From NCBI RefSeq assembly GCF_000308475.2, contig NZ_BAFT02000063.1, forward strand, positions 62,001 to 126,000: 64,000 nt of DNA, in the 5' to 3' direction. The DNA comes from Nocardia brasiliensis NBRC 14402. Its GTDB lineage: Bacteria; Actinomycetota; Actinomycetes; Mycobacteriales; Mycobacteriaceae. The notes below the pieces were generated by a model that saw nothing but the letters and a program-made list of their open reading frames with translations, did no database searches and had not been told where the DNA came from. The position numbers and the translations under genes were made by a program. How positions within the stretch are numbered: the stretch's first letter is position 1; each line of letters opens with the position of its first letter. Below, piece by piece: positions 1-7,757 of the stretch.

Positions 1-1126
1 CCATACCCTTCGGATCCGCCTCGTACGTCGGCAGATTCGCGGCCCAGCCGGCGGGCAGGTCGCGCTTGGCGAGCCGGTCGAACAGCTCCTTGCCGGCCGG
101 GTTGGCCTGCGCCCACCGGTCGAACTGCTGCTGCCACTGCGCGTGCGCCGCCTGGCCGCGCTCGACCGCCTTGCGGGTGTGCGCGATGACCTCGGGCGCG
201 ACCTCGAAGGTCTGCTCCGGATCGAAACCGAGCACCTTCTTGGTGGCGGCGACCTCGTCGGCGCCCAGCGCGGCGCCGTGTGCGGCACCGGTGTTCATCT
301 TGTTCGGGGCCGGGTAGCCGATGATGGTGCGCAGGACGATGATCGACGGGCGATCGAGTTCGGCCTTCGCGGCCGCCAGTGCGCCCTCGATGGCGACGAC
401 GTCCTCACCGCCCTCGACCACCTGCACGTGCCAGCCGTACGCTTCGTAGCGCTTGGCGACATCCTCGGTGAACGCGATGGTGGTGTCGTCCTCGATGGAG
501 ATCTTGTTGTCGTCGTAGATCAGCACGAGATTGCCGAGCTGCTGAGTGCCCGCCAGCGACGACGCCTCGGAGGTGACACCCTCCTCCATGTCGCCGTCGG
601 ACGCGACGACATAGATGAAGTGATCGAACGGGCTGGTACCCGGCGCGGCGCTCGGATCGAACAACCCGCGCTCGCGGCGCGCGGCCATCGCCATACCGAC
701 CGCGGAAGCCAGACCCTGGCCCAGCGGGCCGGTGGTGATCTCGACGCCGTCGGTGTGCCGGAACTCCGGGTGACCCGGCGTGAGCGAACCCCACTTGCGC
801 AGGTTCTTCAGATCATCGAGTTCCAGACCGAAACCGGCCAGGTAGAGCTGGATGTACTGGGTGATGCTGGAATGTCCGCAGGACAGCACGAAACGGTCCC
901 GGCCCACCCACGACGGATCACTCGGATCGATCCGCATGGTGCGCTGATACAGCGAATACGCCAACGGCGCCAAGCTCATCGCGGTACCGGGATGCCCGTT
1001 CCCGGCGTTCTGCACCGCGTCGGCGGCAAGCACTCGGACAGTGTCGACGGCCTTGGTGTCCAGATCCGTCCAGTCGTCCGGATGGTTCGGCTGAGTGAGG
1101 GCGCGGATGTCGTCTGTGACTGACAC
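1..1126 (-). CDS. tkt: Transketolase, N-terminal part (gene runs off the left edge)
   Basis: Thiamine-diphosphate enzyme of the non-oxidative pentose phosphate pathway that moves two-carbon ketol units between sugar phosphates. About 375 N-terminal residues are present; the rest lies outside the window. Visible family marks are NAGNGHPGTAMS near residue 38 (substrate/TPP histidine), GPLGQG near residue 135, and the TPP/metal motif around SDGDMEEG. The start is a GTG at 1126 preceded by AGGAGAA, giving MSVTDDIRAL. It diverges from ctaB, the same pairing as M. tuberculosis Rv1449c/Rv1451, so this is the housekeeping copy. Nothing looks broken in the visible part. Confidence 0.95.
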   Translation of the reverse strand, partial: MSVTDDIRALTQPNHPDDWTDLDTKAVDTVRVLAADAVQNAGNGHPGTAMSLAPLAYSLYQRTMRIDPSDPSWVGRDRFVLSCGHSSITQYIQLYLAGFGLELDDLKNLRKWGSLTPGHPEFRHTDGVEITTGPLGQGLASAVGMAMAARRERGLFDPSAAPGTSPFDHFIYVVASDGDMEEGVTSEASSLAGTQQLGNLVLIYDDNKISIEDDTTIAFTEDVAKRYEAYGWHVQVVEGGEDVVAIEGALAAAKAELDRPSIIVLRTIIGYPAPNKMNTGAAHGAALGADEVAATKKVLGFDPEQTFEVAPEVIAHTRKAVERGQAAHAQWQQQFDRWAQANPAGKELFDRLAKRDLPAGWAANLPTYEADPKGM

Positions 1127-1614
1127 GACCGAGGTTCTCCTGACATTGGTTTCGTCGACGGCGGCTTGCTGGCGGCGATGAACGCGCGGCAGCGACGGTG
1201 TGCATACCGGGTGTGTACCCCAACCACCCTAGATGTGCCCTATGACCGGCATGAGGGTAACCCTGTGTTTATTTGCCGCGCGGCCGCGAACGGTCGCTCG
1301 TAGGACTCGCTCCGTGGTGGGTGCGTCGGGGGAGTTGGTTGCGTGGAGGTGTATGCGGGTGGAGGGGTGGTTTGTCGCACGGGGGTGGTCGCAAGCGATG
1401 GTGTGGTGGACCACAATTCGGGTCTGGTTGCTTGGGGCTCTGGATCGGGTGGGGTCGGTGGGGGTCTACCATCCTCTGTAGTAGTAGCCGCGCCGCATCG
1501 GCTGTAGGGGCGCCGAGGCGGACGTATGTCCAGGTCTCGCGCATCCAGCAGAGCGGGAACGCGCGCGCTGCTTGGTCCATGCCGGAGGCGATGCACAGCG
1601 TGCGAGGAGAAACA
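1127..1614. other. Divergent tkt/ctaB intergenic region, G/T-rich on the + strand
   Basis: No convincing gene in 488 bases. It must hold the promoters of tkt (leftward) and ctaB (rightward). Positions about 1310-1470 have a strong strand bias, with many GGG and GGTGG runs on the + strand, which could allow G-quadruplex folding. Open frames exist but have no family signature. M. tuberculosis carries a PE_PGRS gene at the equivalent place; none is present here. Confidence 0.6.
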
Positions 1615-2604
1615 GTGCGGATTGGGCAACAGCCGGGTGGCAATGGCGCGCACGGCTCCGCTCCGACGGTGCTGACCGAACGGTTCACCGGACCGGGCCT
1701 GCCGTCCCGAGTGCTGCGACGAGTGCTCGCCTACATCGCGCTCACCAAGCCGCGCGTCATCGAATTGCTGCTCGTCGCGACGATCCCGACGATGCTGCTG
1801 GCCGACCGCGGCACCATCGACATCCGGCTCATCCTGGTCACCCTGTTCGGCGGCTGGATGGGCGCGGCGAGCGCGAACACGCTGAACTGCGTCGCCGACG
1901 CCGATATCGACAAGGTGATGAAGCGCACCGCGAAGCGCCCGCTGGCCCGGGAGGCGGTGCCCACCTCGCACGCCTTCGTGTTCGGCGTCGTGCTCGGCCT
2001 GGCCTCGTTCGCCTGGCTGTGGTGGCAGGCGAACCTGCTCAGCGGCGCGCTCGTGGTCGCGACGATCCTGTTCTACGTCTTCGTCTACACCCTCGGCCTG
2101 AAGCGGCGCACCTCGCAGAACGTGGTGTGGGGCGGCGCGGCCGGCTGCATGCCCGCCCTGGTCGGCTGGTCCGCGGCGACGGGCGGCATCGGCTGGCCCG
2201 CGATCGCGTTGTTCGGTGTCATCTTCTTCTGGACGCCACCGCACACCTGGGCGCTGGCCATGCGCTACAAGGAGGACTACCGCGCGGCGGGCGTGCCGAT
2301 GTTGCCGGTCGTGGCCACCGAGCAGGCGGTGACCAAGCAGATCGTCATCTACACCTGGCTCACCGTGCTCACCACGTTGGCCCTGGTGCCCGCCACCGGC
2401 GTGGTCTACGCCGCCGTCGCGCTGGTGGCCGGCGCGTGGTTCCTGCTCATGGCGCATCAGCTGTACGCGGGCGTGCGGCGCGGCGAGTCGGTGAAGCCGC
2501 TGCGGCTGTTCCTGCAGTCGAACAACTATCTGGCCGTGGTGTTCTGCGGTCTCGCGGTCGATTCGGTGCTCGGCTGGGATACGGTCGGCAGCTTCTTCGG
2601 CTGA
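1615..2604 (+). CDS. ctaB: Protoheme IX farnesyltransferase (heme O synthase)
   Basis: UbiA-family integral membrane prenyltransferase that adds a farnesyl group to heme b to make heme O, the precursor of heme A for the aa3 oxidase. The protein is 329 aa with about eight or nine hydrophobic segments. The first Asp-rich motif is NCVADADIDKVMKRTAKRPL near residue 90 and the second region is MRYKEDYRAAGVPML near residue 218. The frame stays open upstream to 1273, but GTG at 1615 with GAGGAGAAACA just before it is the likely start and gives normal family length. Heme A synthase, the next enzyme, is encoded at 23.1-24.1 kb. Confidence 0.93.
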   Translation: MRIGQQPGGNGAHGSAPTVLTERFTGPGLPSRVLRRVLAYIALTKPRVIELLLVATIPTMLLADRGTIDIRLILVTLFGGWMGAASANTLNCVADADIDKVMKRTAKRPLAREAVPTSHAFVFGVVLGLASFAWLWWQANLLSGALVVATILFYVFVYTLGLKRRTSQNVVWGGAAGCMPALVGWSAATGGIGWPAIALFGVIFFWTPPHTWALAMRYKEDYRAAGVPMLPVVATEQAVTKQIVIYTWLTVLTTLALVPATGVVYAAVALVAGAWFLLMAHQLYAGVRRGESVKPLRLFLQSNNYLAVVFCGLAVDSVLGWDTVGSFFG

Positions 2605-2611
2605 GCCCGAT

Positions 2612-4039
2612 TCAGGCGCGGCGACAGAGGTAGCCGTCCGGCCGGACCGTGATCCGGGTCCCGTCGAGCGCGTGATACGCGGCGTATGCGTGGCCCTCGA
2701 CATCGATGACGTGCCGGCCCTGCGCCACGGTCCCTGGCCGGACCACCGCATACACCTCGGCGTCCGGAATCGCAGGCAGCGCACCGGTTTCGCCGAAGCA
2801 CAGCACGGTTGCGTGCGGACCGCGGAACAGGTCGAACAGGCGAATCGGCGTGCCCGCCGGGTCTTTCAGCGGCGCATCGGGCGCGCGATCGCCGGGGACG
2901 AGCGCCCCGTGCGCGGCCGGATCGCGGTAGCTGATATCCAATTGCTGTGTCTCCGGGCCGCGTTCCATCGCGTCCTCGTCGCCGTCCTTCAGCTTGTCGA
3001 GCAGTGCGGAGCTGACGCCGAGCACCCGCGCCGCGACCGTGCGGCGTTCGGATTCGTAGCTGTCCAGAAGTGATTCGTCCCCGCGCAGCGCGGCGGCGAG
3101 CTTCCACCCGAGGTTGTACGCGTCCTGGACACCGGTGTTCAATCCTTGCCCGCCGGTCGGCGGGTGCACGTGTGCCGCGTCACCGGCCAGCAACACTCGG
3201 CCGTCCCGGAATCGTTCGGCCAACCGGACATTCGGCCGCCACACGGTGACCCAGGTGAGGTCGGTCAGCGTGACGTCGGTGCGTCCGGAGTATCGGTCGA
3301 GGTACTCCTGCAGCACCTCCAGGGTCGGTTCGGCGTCGTCGTCCAGCGGGGCGGCGAACTGGAATTGCCGTCCACCGGGCAAGGGGGACAGTGCGATTCC
3401 GGCCATCGGCCGATCGGCCGCCGCGAACAAGTAGCCGAATTCATGGTCGAGCGCGTCGGCGCGGACGTCGCCCAGCAGCATCCGGATCGACTCGTCGGTC
3501 GAGCCCTCGAACGCGACGCCGAGCGTCTTGCGCACCGTGCTGCGACCGCCGTCGGCGCCGACCAGGTAGGCCGCGCGCACGGTCTCCTCGACGCCGTCGC
3601 GGCGCAGGGTCGCGGTGACACCGGTCGCGTCCTGCGCGAAAGCGGCCAGCGCGGTGCCGAGTTCGACCTGTACGCCCAATTCCGCGAGCCGATCGCGCAG
3701 GATCGCCTCGGTCCTGGACTGACCGAGCATCCAGGCGTTGGGGTAGGGGACGGCCGGCGTCGGATCGACCGGTTCGCGCATGATCCGCTCGCCGACGAAC
3801 GCGCCGCCGAGATGGACCCGCATGGTCGGCACCGACCGTCCTGCTGCGAGCACCGCGTCGAGCACGCCGAGGTCGTCGAACACCTCGAGCGTGCGCGGCT
3901 GGATGCCGTCGCCGCGCGAACCGGCGAAGAACTCGGTGGCCTGGTCGACAATCCGTACCGGGATGTCGCGCCGGGCCACATCGATGGCGAGGGTGAGTCC
4001 GGTCGGGCCGCCGCCCGCGATGAGCACCTGTTCGGGCAC
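2612..4039 (-). CDS. FAD-dependent aromatic-ring hydroxylase-type monooxygenase
   Basis: Flavoprotein monooxygenase of the PheA/TfdB/MhpA type (475 aa), expected to hydroxylate an aromatic or polyketide-like substrate with NAD(P)H and O2. The Rossmann FAD motif VLIAGGGPTGLTLAI is at residues 5-19, the middle motif is LVGADGGRSTVRK near residue 155, and the second FAD motif is GDAAHVHPPTGGQGLN near residue 285. A C-terminal thioredoxin-like domain follows, as in this subfamily. GTG at 4039 is chosen because GGAGGAA lies seven bases upstream. It is divergent from a TetR gene across about 90 bases holding two matching operators, so it is probably repressed by that regulator and induced by its substrate. 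The substrate cannot be read from sequence; antibiotic-inactivating relatives (rifampicin, tetracycline) exist. Confidence 0.85.
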   Translation of the reverse strand: MPEQVLIAGGGPTGLTLAIDVARRDIPVRIVDQATEFFAGSRGDGIQPRTLEVFDDLGVLDAVLAAGRSVPTMRVHLGGAFVGERIMREPVDPTPAVPYPNAWMLGQSRTEAILRDRLAELGVQVELGTALAAFAQDATGVTATLRRDGVEETVRAAYLVGADGGRSTVRKTLGVAFEGSTDESIRMLLGDVRADALDHEFGYLFAAADRPMAGIALSPLPGGRQFQFAAPLDDDAEPTLEVLQEYLDRYSGRTDVTLTDLTWVTVWRPNVRLAERFRDGRVLLAGDAAHVHPPTGGQGLNTGVQDAYNLGWKLAAALRGDESLLDSYESERRTVAARVLGVSSALLDKLKDGDEDAMERGPETQQLDISYRDPAAHGALVPGDRAPDAPLKDPAGTPIRLFDLFRGPHATVLCFGETGALPAIPDAEVYAVVRPGTVAQGRHVIDVEGHAYAAYHALDGTRITVRPDGYLCRRA

Positions 4040-4053
4040 GCTTCCTCCAAAAG

Positions 4054-4082
4054 TGAATTGAGATTCAATGAATGCGAATTCA
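4054..4082. promoter_or_regulatory. Tandem operators TGAAT-N4-ATTCA for the divergent TetR
   Basis: Two copies of the same inverted repeat, TGAAT-N4-ATTCA, lie at 4054-4067 and 4069-4082, 15 bases apart centre to centre. They sit in an AT-rich stretch between the monooxygenase and the TetR gene. Spacing of about one and a half helical turns suits two TetR dimers. The assignment to the adjacent regulator is inference. Confidence 0.6.
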
Positions 4083-4126
4083 GTATTGGAGTTGGTAGGT
4101 TGCCTGTCAAGAGGAGGTGGGTGCGG

Positions 4127-4729
4127 GTGTCGATGAGTCGCAAAGAGAAGTCGGCCGAAACCGAGCACGCGCTGAAGGCCGCGGCATTGCGGCTGTTCGC
4201 CGAGCGCGGCTACCTGAACACCAAGATCGCCGACATCACGACGGCCGCCAATCGCGCGGCCGGCTCGTTCTACAACCACTTCGCGGGCAAGGAGGAGCTA
4301 CTCCAGGCGCTGTTGAACGATGTGGCGACGCAAGGCGACGTGACGGCGGAAGGCCCGGACCACAATCCGGACTTCACCGATCCGGCGGCGATCCATTTCC
4401 ACGTGGAGCAGTACTGGGCCGCGGCCAGGCAGCACTGGGCGGTCTTCCGCTCGATGCAGCAGGCAGCCCTGGTCAACGAGGAATTCGCCAGGCAGGCAGG
4501 GCAATTCGCGATCCAGCAGCGCCGCGACATCGCCGACCACCTGGACGGCTTCGGGCCGGGCGGGCCGACCCTGCCGAGCACCCCGGACGCCAGCCTGGCC
4601 ATGATGTTCCTGCTCACCACGGGCCTGCTCCAGGCGGTGGAAGAGGGCACCGTCGAACTCACCGACCGGCAGGCGGTCGACGGGTTGACCCGCTTCATCT
4701 ATCGCGGCCTCACCGGCCGCGACTACTGA
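4127..4729 (+). CDS. TetR-family transcriptional regulator
   Basis: About 200 aa. The N-terminal HTH spans roughly residues 8-55 (ALRLFAERGYLNTKIADITTAA...GSFYNHFAGKEELL), a classic TetR fold, followed by a helical ligand-binding domain. GAGGAGG at 4111-4117 favours GTG 4127 (VSMSRKEK), with ATG 4133 as an alternative. It is divergent from the FAD monooxygenase and probably represses it and itself through the TGAAT-N4-ATTCA pair. The effector is unknown. Confidence 0.85.
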   Translation: MSMSRKEKSAETEHALKAAALRLFAERGYLNTKIADITTAANRAAGSFYNHFAGKEELLQALLNDVATQGDVTAEGPDHNPDFTDPAAIHFHVEQYWAAARQHWAVFRSMQQAALVNEEFARQAGQFAIQQRRDIADHLDGFGPGGPTLPSTPDASLAMMFLLTTGLLQAVEEGTVELTDRQAVDGLTRFIYRGLTGRDY

Positions 4730-4735
4730 TCCCGG

Positions 4736-5701
4736 TCAGGGGAGCAGGACGATCGATCCGGTGGTCTTGCGCGATTCCAGATCGCGATGCGCCTGTTCGG
4801 CCTCGGCGAGCGGGTAGGTGGCGCCGATCCGGATCTGCAGGCTGCCTTCGGCGATCGCGGTGAAGATATCGGTGGCGCGCCAGAGCAGTTCGGCGCGGTC
4901 GCGGGTGTAGAACGCGAGGCTGGGGCGGGTGACGAAGAGCGAGCCCGCGCCGTTGAGACGCTGCAGGTCGAATGGGGGCACCGGGCCGCTGGCCGCGCCG
5001 AACAGGGCGAGCATGCCGCGCACGCGCAGCGAGCGCAGACTGGCCTCGAAAGTGGACGCGCCGACACCGTCGTAGACCGCGGCCACGCCGACGCCGTCGG
5101 TCAGCGTGCGGACCTCGTCCGCGAGATCGTCACCGTAGCGCAGCACCTCGGTGGCGCCCGCCTCGCGGGAAAGCTTCTCTTTGGCATCCGAGGACACCGT
5201 CGTGATGACGCGCGCGCCACGGGCCACCGCGAGTTGGGTCAGGATCAGCCCGACGCCACCCGCGCCCGCGTGGATCAGCACCGTCTCACCGGGTTCCGGG
5301 GTGTAGATGGATTCGAGCAGATAGTGCGCGGTCATGCCTTGCAGCAGCGCCGACGCGGCAACCGGCGGTTCGACGCCGTCCGGCACCTTGATCGCGACGG
5401 CCGCGCGCACCGCGACGCGTTCGGCGTAACTGCCCGGCGCGCTCGCCCATGCCACTCGATCACCGACCGCGAACTCGGTGACGTCCGCGCCGACCTCGGC
5501 GACCACGCCGGTGGCTTCCGAGCCCGGCACATACGGCACATCCTGGGGGTAGCGGCCGGTCCGGATGTAGGTGTCGATGAAGTTGATGCCGGTCGCCTGC
5601 ACGTCCACCAGCAGCTGGTCCGCGTCGATCTTGGGGTCGGGCAGCTCGACGTAGTGCAGGACTTCGGGACCACCGTGCTCGGATACCTGAATGGCGCGCA
5701 T
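4736..5701 (-). CDS. qor: NADPH:quinone oxidoreductase, zinc-free MDR family
   Basis: Medium-chain dehydrogenase/reductase of 321 aa, cytosolic, reducing quinones with NADPH. The N-terminal GroES-like domain is followed by a Rossmann domain with AGAGGVGLILTQLA near residue 143. The catalytic-zinc cysteine and histidine of alcohol dehydrogenases are absent, as expected for the QOR branch. ATG 5701 starts MRAIQVSEHGGPEV. It corresponds in position to M. tuberculosis Rv1454c (qor), just after ctaB. It is convergent with the TetR gene, only six bases away, and no terminator hairpin is visible between them. Confidence 0.9.
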   Translation of the reverse strand: MRAIQVSEHGGPEVLHYVELPDPKIDADQLLVDVQATGINFIDTYIRTGRYPQDVPYVPGSEATGVVAEVGADVTEFAVGDRVAWASAPGSYAERVAVRAAVAIKVPDGVEPPVAASALLQGMTAHYLLESIYTPEPGETVLIHAGAGGVGLILTQLAVARGARVITTVSSDAKEKLSREAGATEVLRYGDDLADEVRTLTDGVGVAAVYDGVGASTFEASLRSLRVRGMLALFGAASGPVPPFDLQRLNGAGSLFVTRPSLAFYTRDRAELLWRATDIFTAIAEGSLQIRIGATYPLAEAEQAHRDLESRKTTGSIVLLP

Positions 5702-5761
5702 GAGATCCGTTCTACACCCGAAGGGCTGGACCGTTTCCTACTGGCCGGTAAACTCCGGAGC

Positions 5762-6112
5762 ATGAGTGCTCATGCCGCCACGGCTCCAGTGAAGTTGTCG
5801 GGCGCCCTCGTGGAGTCCGTCAAGGGTTTCGTCGCCGACCACGACGGGTCGGCCACCGCGGTCCTGCAGCCGATCGGCCGGATCGGCGTGCGCGTGACGC
5901 TGGTCGGTGCCGACGGCATCCTCGGTGACCGCGTCGTCGACGATATGGCCACCGCGAAGGAACTCGTCGCCACCGTCGACGGTCTCACCGAGGCCGACGA
6001 ATGGGAGCGTGAGCTGACCTCGATCGTCACCCCGCGGCGCAGCCACTGGGCGCAGATGGCGGGCTGGGTGGCTCGTCAGAGCCGATTCCCCAAGGCGCGC
6101 AACGAGAAGTGA
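5762..6112 (+). CDS. Conserved hypothetical protein
   Basis: 116 aa, soluble, not recognised. It opens MSAHAATAPVKLSGALVESVK, has a mixed alpha/beta middle (AVLQPIGRIGVRVTLVGADG), and ends basic (SRFPKARNEK). No membrane segment or signal peptide. The CGGAG before ATG 5762 is too close to act as a ribosome site; a TAAACT hexamer at 5749-5754 with TGGACC about 16 bases upstream suggests a leaderless transcript. Its stop overlaps the next start (GTGA), so it is translationally coupled to the secreted PheC-like gene. Placement divergent from qor is conserved in the order, but the function is unknown. Confidence 0.7.
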   Translation: MSAHAATAPVKLSGALVESVKGFVADHDGSATAVLQPIGRIGVRVTLVGADGILGDRVVDDMATAKELVATVDGLTEADEWERELTSIVTPRRSHWAQMAGWVARQSRFPKARNEK

Positions 6113-6921
6113 GCCGGATGCGCAGGCGCACACGGACCACGGACCGGGGCCGGCTGCTTCGGCTCGTGGCTCGCGCCGGTGCGGTGCTCGCGGTGGGTTT
6201 GCTTGTCGCCCCGGCCGTTCCGGCCGTGGCCCAAGCGTCCGAGCTGCGCGTGTGCACCCCCGGTGACTACCCGCCGTACGCGACCACCGAGGGTGGCTAT
6301 CGTGGCGTCGACATCGATCTGGCCCGCGGTTTCGCCGACGCGATGCGCCGTCCGATCGAATTCGTCCCGCTGACCTGGGCGAGCTTGAAGACGGATTTCG
6401 CCGCGCTGCACTGCGATATCGCCGTCGGCGGCATCTCCGACGCGCCCGCGCGCCGGGCGTTCGCCGATTTCTCGATCACCTACGGCACCGACGGGAAGAC
6501 GCCGATCACCCGGCGCGGCAACGAGACCGAGTACGCGACCATCGAGCAGATCAATCGCCCCGGCGTCCGGGTGATCGCCAACCGCGGTGGTACCAACGAG
6601 GAATTCGCCCGCAGGAACTTTCCCGACGCCCAGCTCACCCTCTGGCCGGAGAACCGCACCATCTTCGACGAGATCGAACAGGGCCGGGCGGACGTCTTCG
6701 TCACCGACGCCGTGGAGGGCCGCTATCGCGTCCGGCAGCATCCCGGCCTGCAGGTCCTGCATCCGGACCAGCCGTTCGACTCGTTCGGCAAGATCATGCT
6801 GGTGCGCAAGGACGATCCGTGCCTGGGCTTCGCGTTGAACGCCTGGCTGGGCGCCCAGATCGCCACGGGCGCAACGGATCGCCTCTTCGCCCAGTGGATC
6901 GGGCCGGACGCCACCGCGTAG
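6109..6921 (+). CDS. Secreted cyclohexadienyl dehydratase-like protein (PheC type, SBP_bac_3 fold)
   Basis: 270 aa with a long signal peptide (basic start, hydrophobic core, cut near AQA-SEL at about residue 45). The mature part has the type II periplasmic-binding fold but carries features of PheC, the enzyme that decarboxylates and dehydrates prephenate or arogenate towards phenylalanine. These are DGKTPIT near residue 127 (Lys used in catalysis), GGTNEEF near residue 162, and ITDAxE-like VFVTDAVE near residue 200 (Glu is the proposed general acid). HPDQPFD also matches PheC. No ABC permease or ATPase is adjacent, which fits an enzyme better than a transporter subunit. GTG 6109 overlaps the upstream stop; ATG 6118 is possible. 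An amino-acid binding protein remains the alternative. Confidence 0.75.
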   Translation: MSRMRRRTRTTDRGRLLRLVARAGAVLAVGLLVAPAVPAVAQASELRVCTPGDYPPYATTEGGYRGVDIDLARGFADAMRRPIEFVPLTWASLKTDFAALHCDIAVGGISDAPARRAFADFSITYGTDGKTPITRRGNETEYATIEQINRPGVRVIANRGGTNEEFARRNFPDAQLTLWPENRTIFDEIEQGRADVFVTDAVEGRYRVRQHPGLQVLHPDQPFDSFGKIMLVRKDDPCLGFALNAWLGAQIATGATDRLFAQWIGPDATA

Positions 6922-6925
6922 ACGA

Positions 6926-7744
6926 TCAGGGCAGGCGGAGCGAGCCGAGCCAGTCGTGCCAGCGGTCCAGCCAGGAGTCGCAGGGCAGGCCGCGCGCGGC
7001 CATGGCGAAACCGTGGCCGCCCGCGGCATAGGCGTGCAGTTCGACCGGACGATCCGCGGCGCGCCAGGCACGATAGAGCCCCAGGTTGCCGTCGACGACG
7101 CCCGCGTCCGGATCGTCGGCAGCGAACGTGACGAACAGTGGGGGAGCGTCGGCGGGGACGGTGTACTCGTGCCAGGTGGGCGGATACAGGACGGTCGCGA
7201 AGTCCGGGCGGTGGGCTTCGTCGTATGTCGTTGCGGCGCCGATGGTTACCAGACCGCCCGCCGAGGAACCGAGGATGCCGACGCGCTGCGGGTCGAGATC
7301 CCAGTCCGCCGCCCGGGCCCGGACGAACCCGACCGCGCTGCCGCCGTCCGCCGTCGCGATGTACGACTGCGCCCTGATGTCGTCCATCGAATAGTGGGTT
7401 GCCCAGTGCTCGAGGAAATCCGCGTCCCGCGGCGGCGTCGCCAGCAGGCGGTACCGCAGGACGAACGCGGTATGCCCTTGGGCGGCAATGGCCTTCGCGA
7501 TCGCACGGCCGGTGCCGTGGGTCAGGGTGACGAAACTCCCGCCCGGGCACACGATCACGGCCGTCCCGGTGGCCCGCGCCGGATCGGGCCGGTGCACGGT
7601 CAAGGCGGGCGCGGTCACGTTGCGGATCAGTCCGACCTCTTTGTCCCCGAACAGTTCGGGGACGACGGTCTCCTGACCGTAGGCAGCCGAGTCGCCCGGG
7701 TCGGGCCGGATCGGGATGATCTCGTCGGATGTCTTGGTATGCAT
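6926..7744 (-). CDS. Alpha/beta hydrolase (esterase/lipase type)
   Basis: 272 aa, no signal peptide. The nucleophile elbow is GSSAGG near residue 160, the acid is in AADDPDAG near residue 205 and the histidine is in AGGHGF near residue 243; CPGGSF near residue 70 forms the oxyanion region. It resembles the BD-FAE/xylan-esterase-like branch often called endo-1,4-beta-xylanase-like hydrolases. ATG 7744 has GAGGAA upstream. It is the last gene of a TetR-dikinase-hydrolase operon, 13 bases after the dikinase stop, so it is probably co-regulated with that enzyme. The substrate is unknown. Confidence 0.8.
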   Translation of the reverse strand: MHTKTSDEIIPIRPDPGDSAAYGQETVVPELFGDKEVGLIRNVTAPALTVHRPDPARATGTAVIVCPGGSFVTLTHGTGRAIAKAIAAQGHTAFVLRYRLLATPPRDADFLEHWATHYSMDDIRAQSYIATADGGSAVGFVRARAADWDLDPQRVGILGSSAGGLVTIGAATTYDEAHRPDFATVLYPPTWHEYTVPADAPPLFVTFAADDPDAGVVDGNLGLYRAWRAADRPVELHAYAAGGHGFAMAARGLPCDSWLDRWHDWLGSLRLP

Positions 7745-7757
7745 GCGGATTCCTCGC

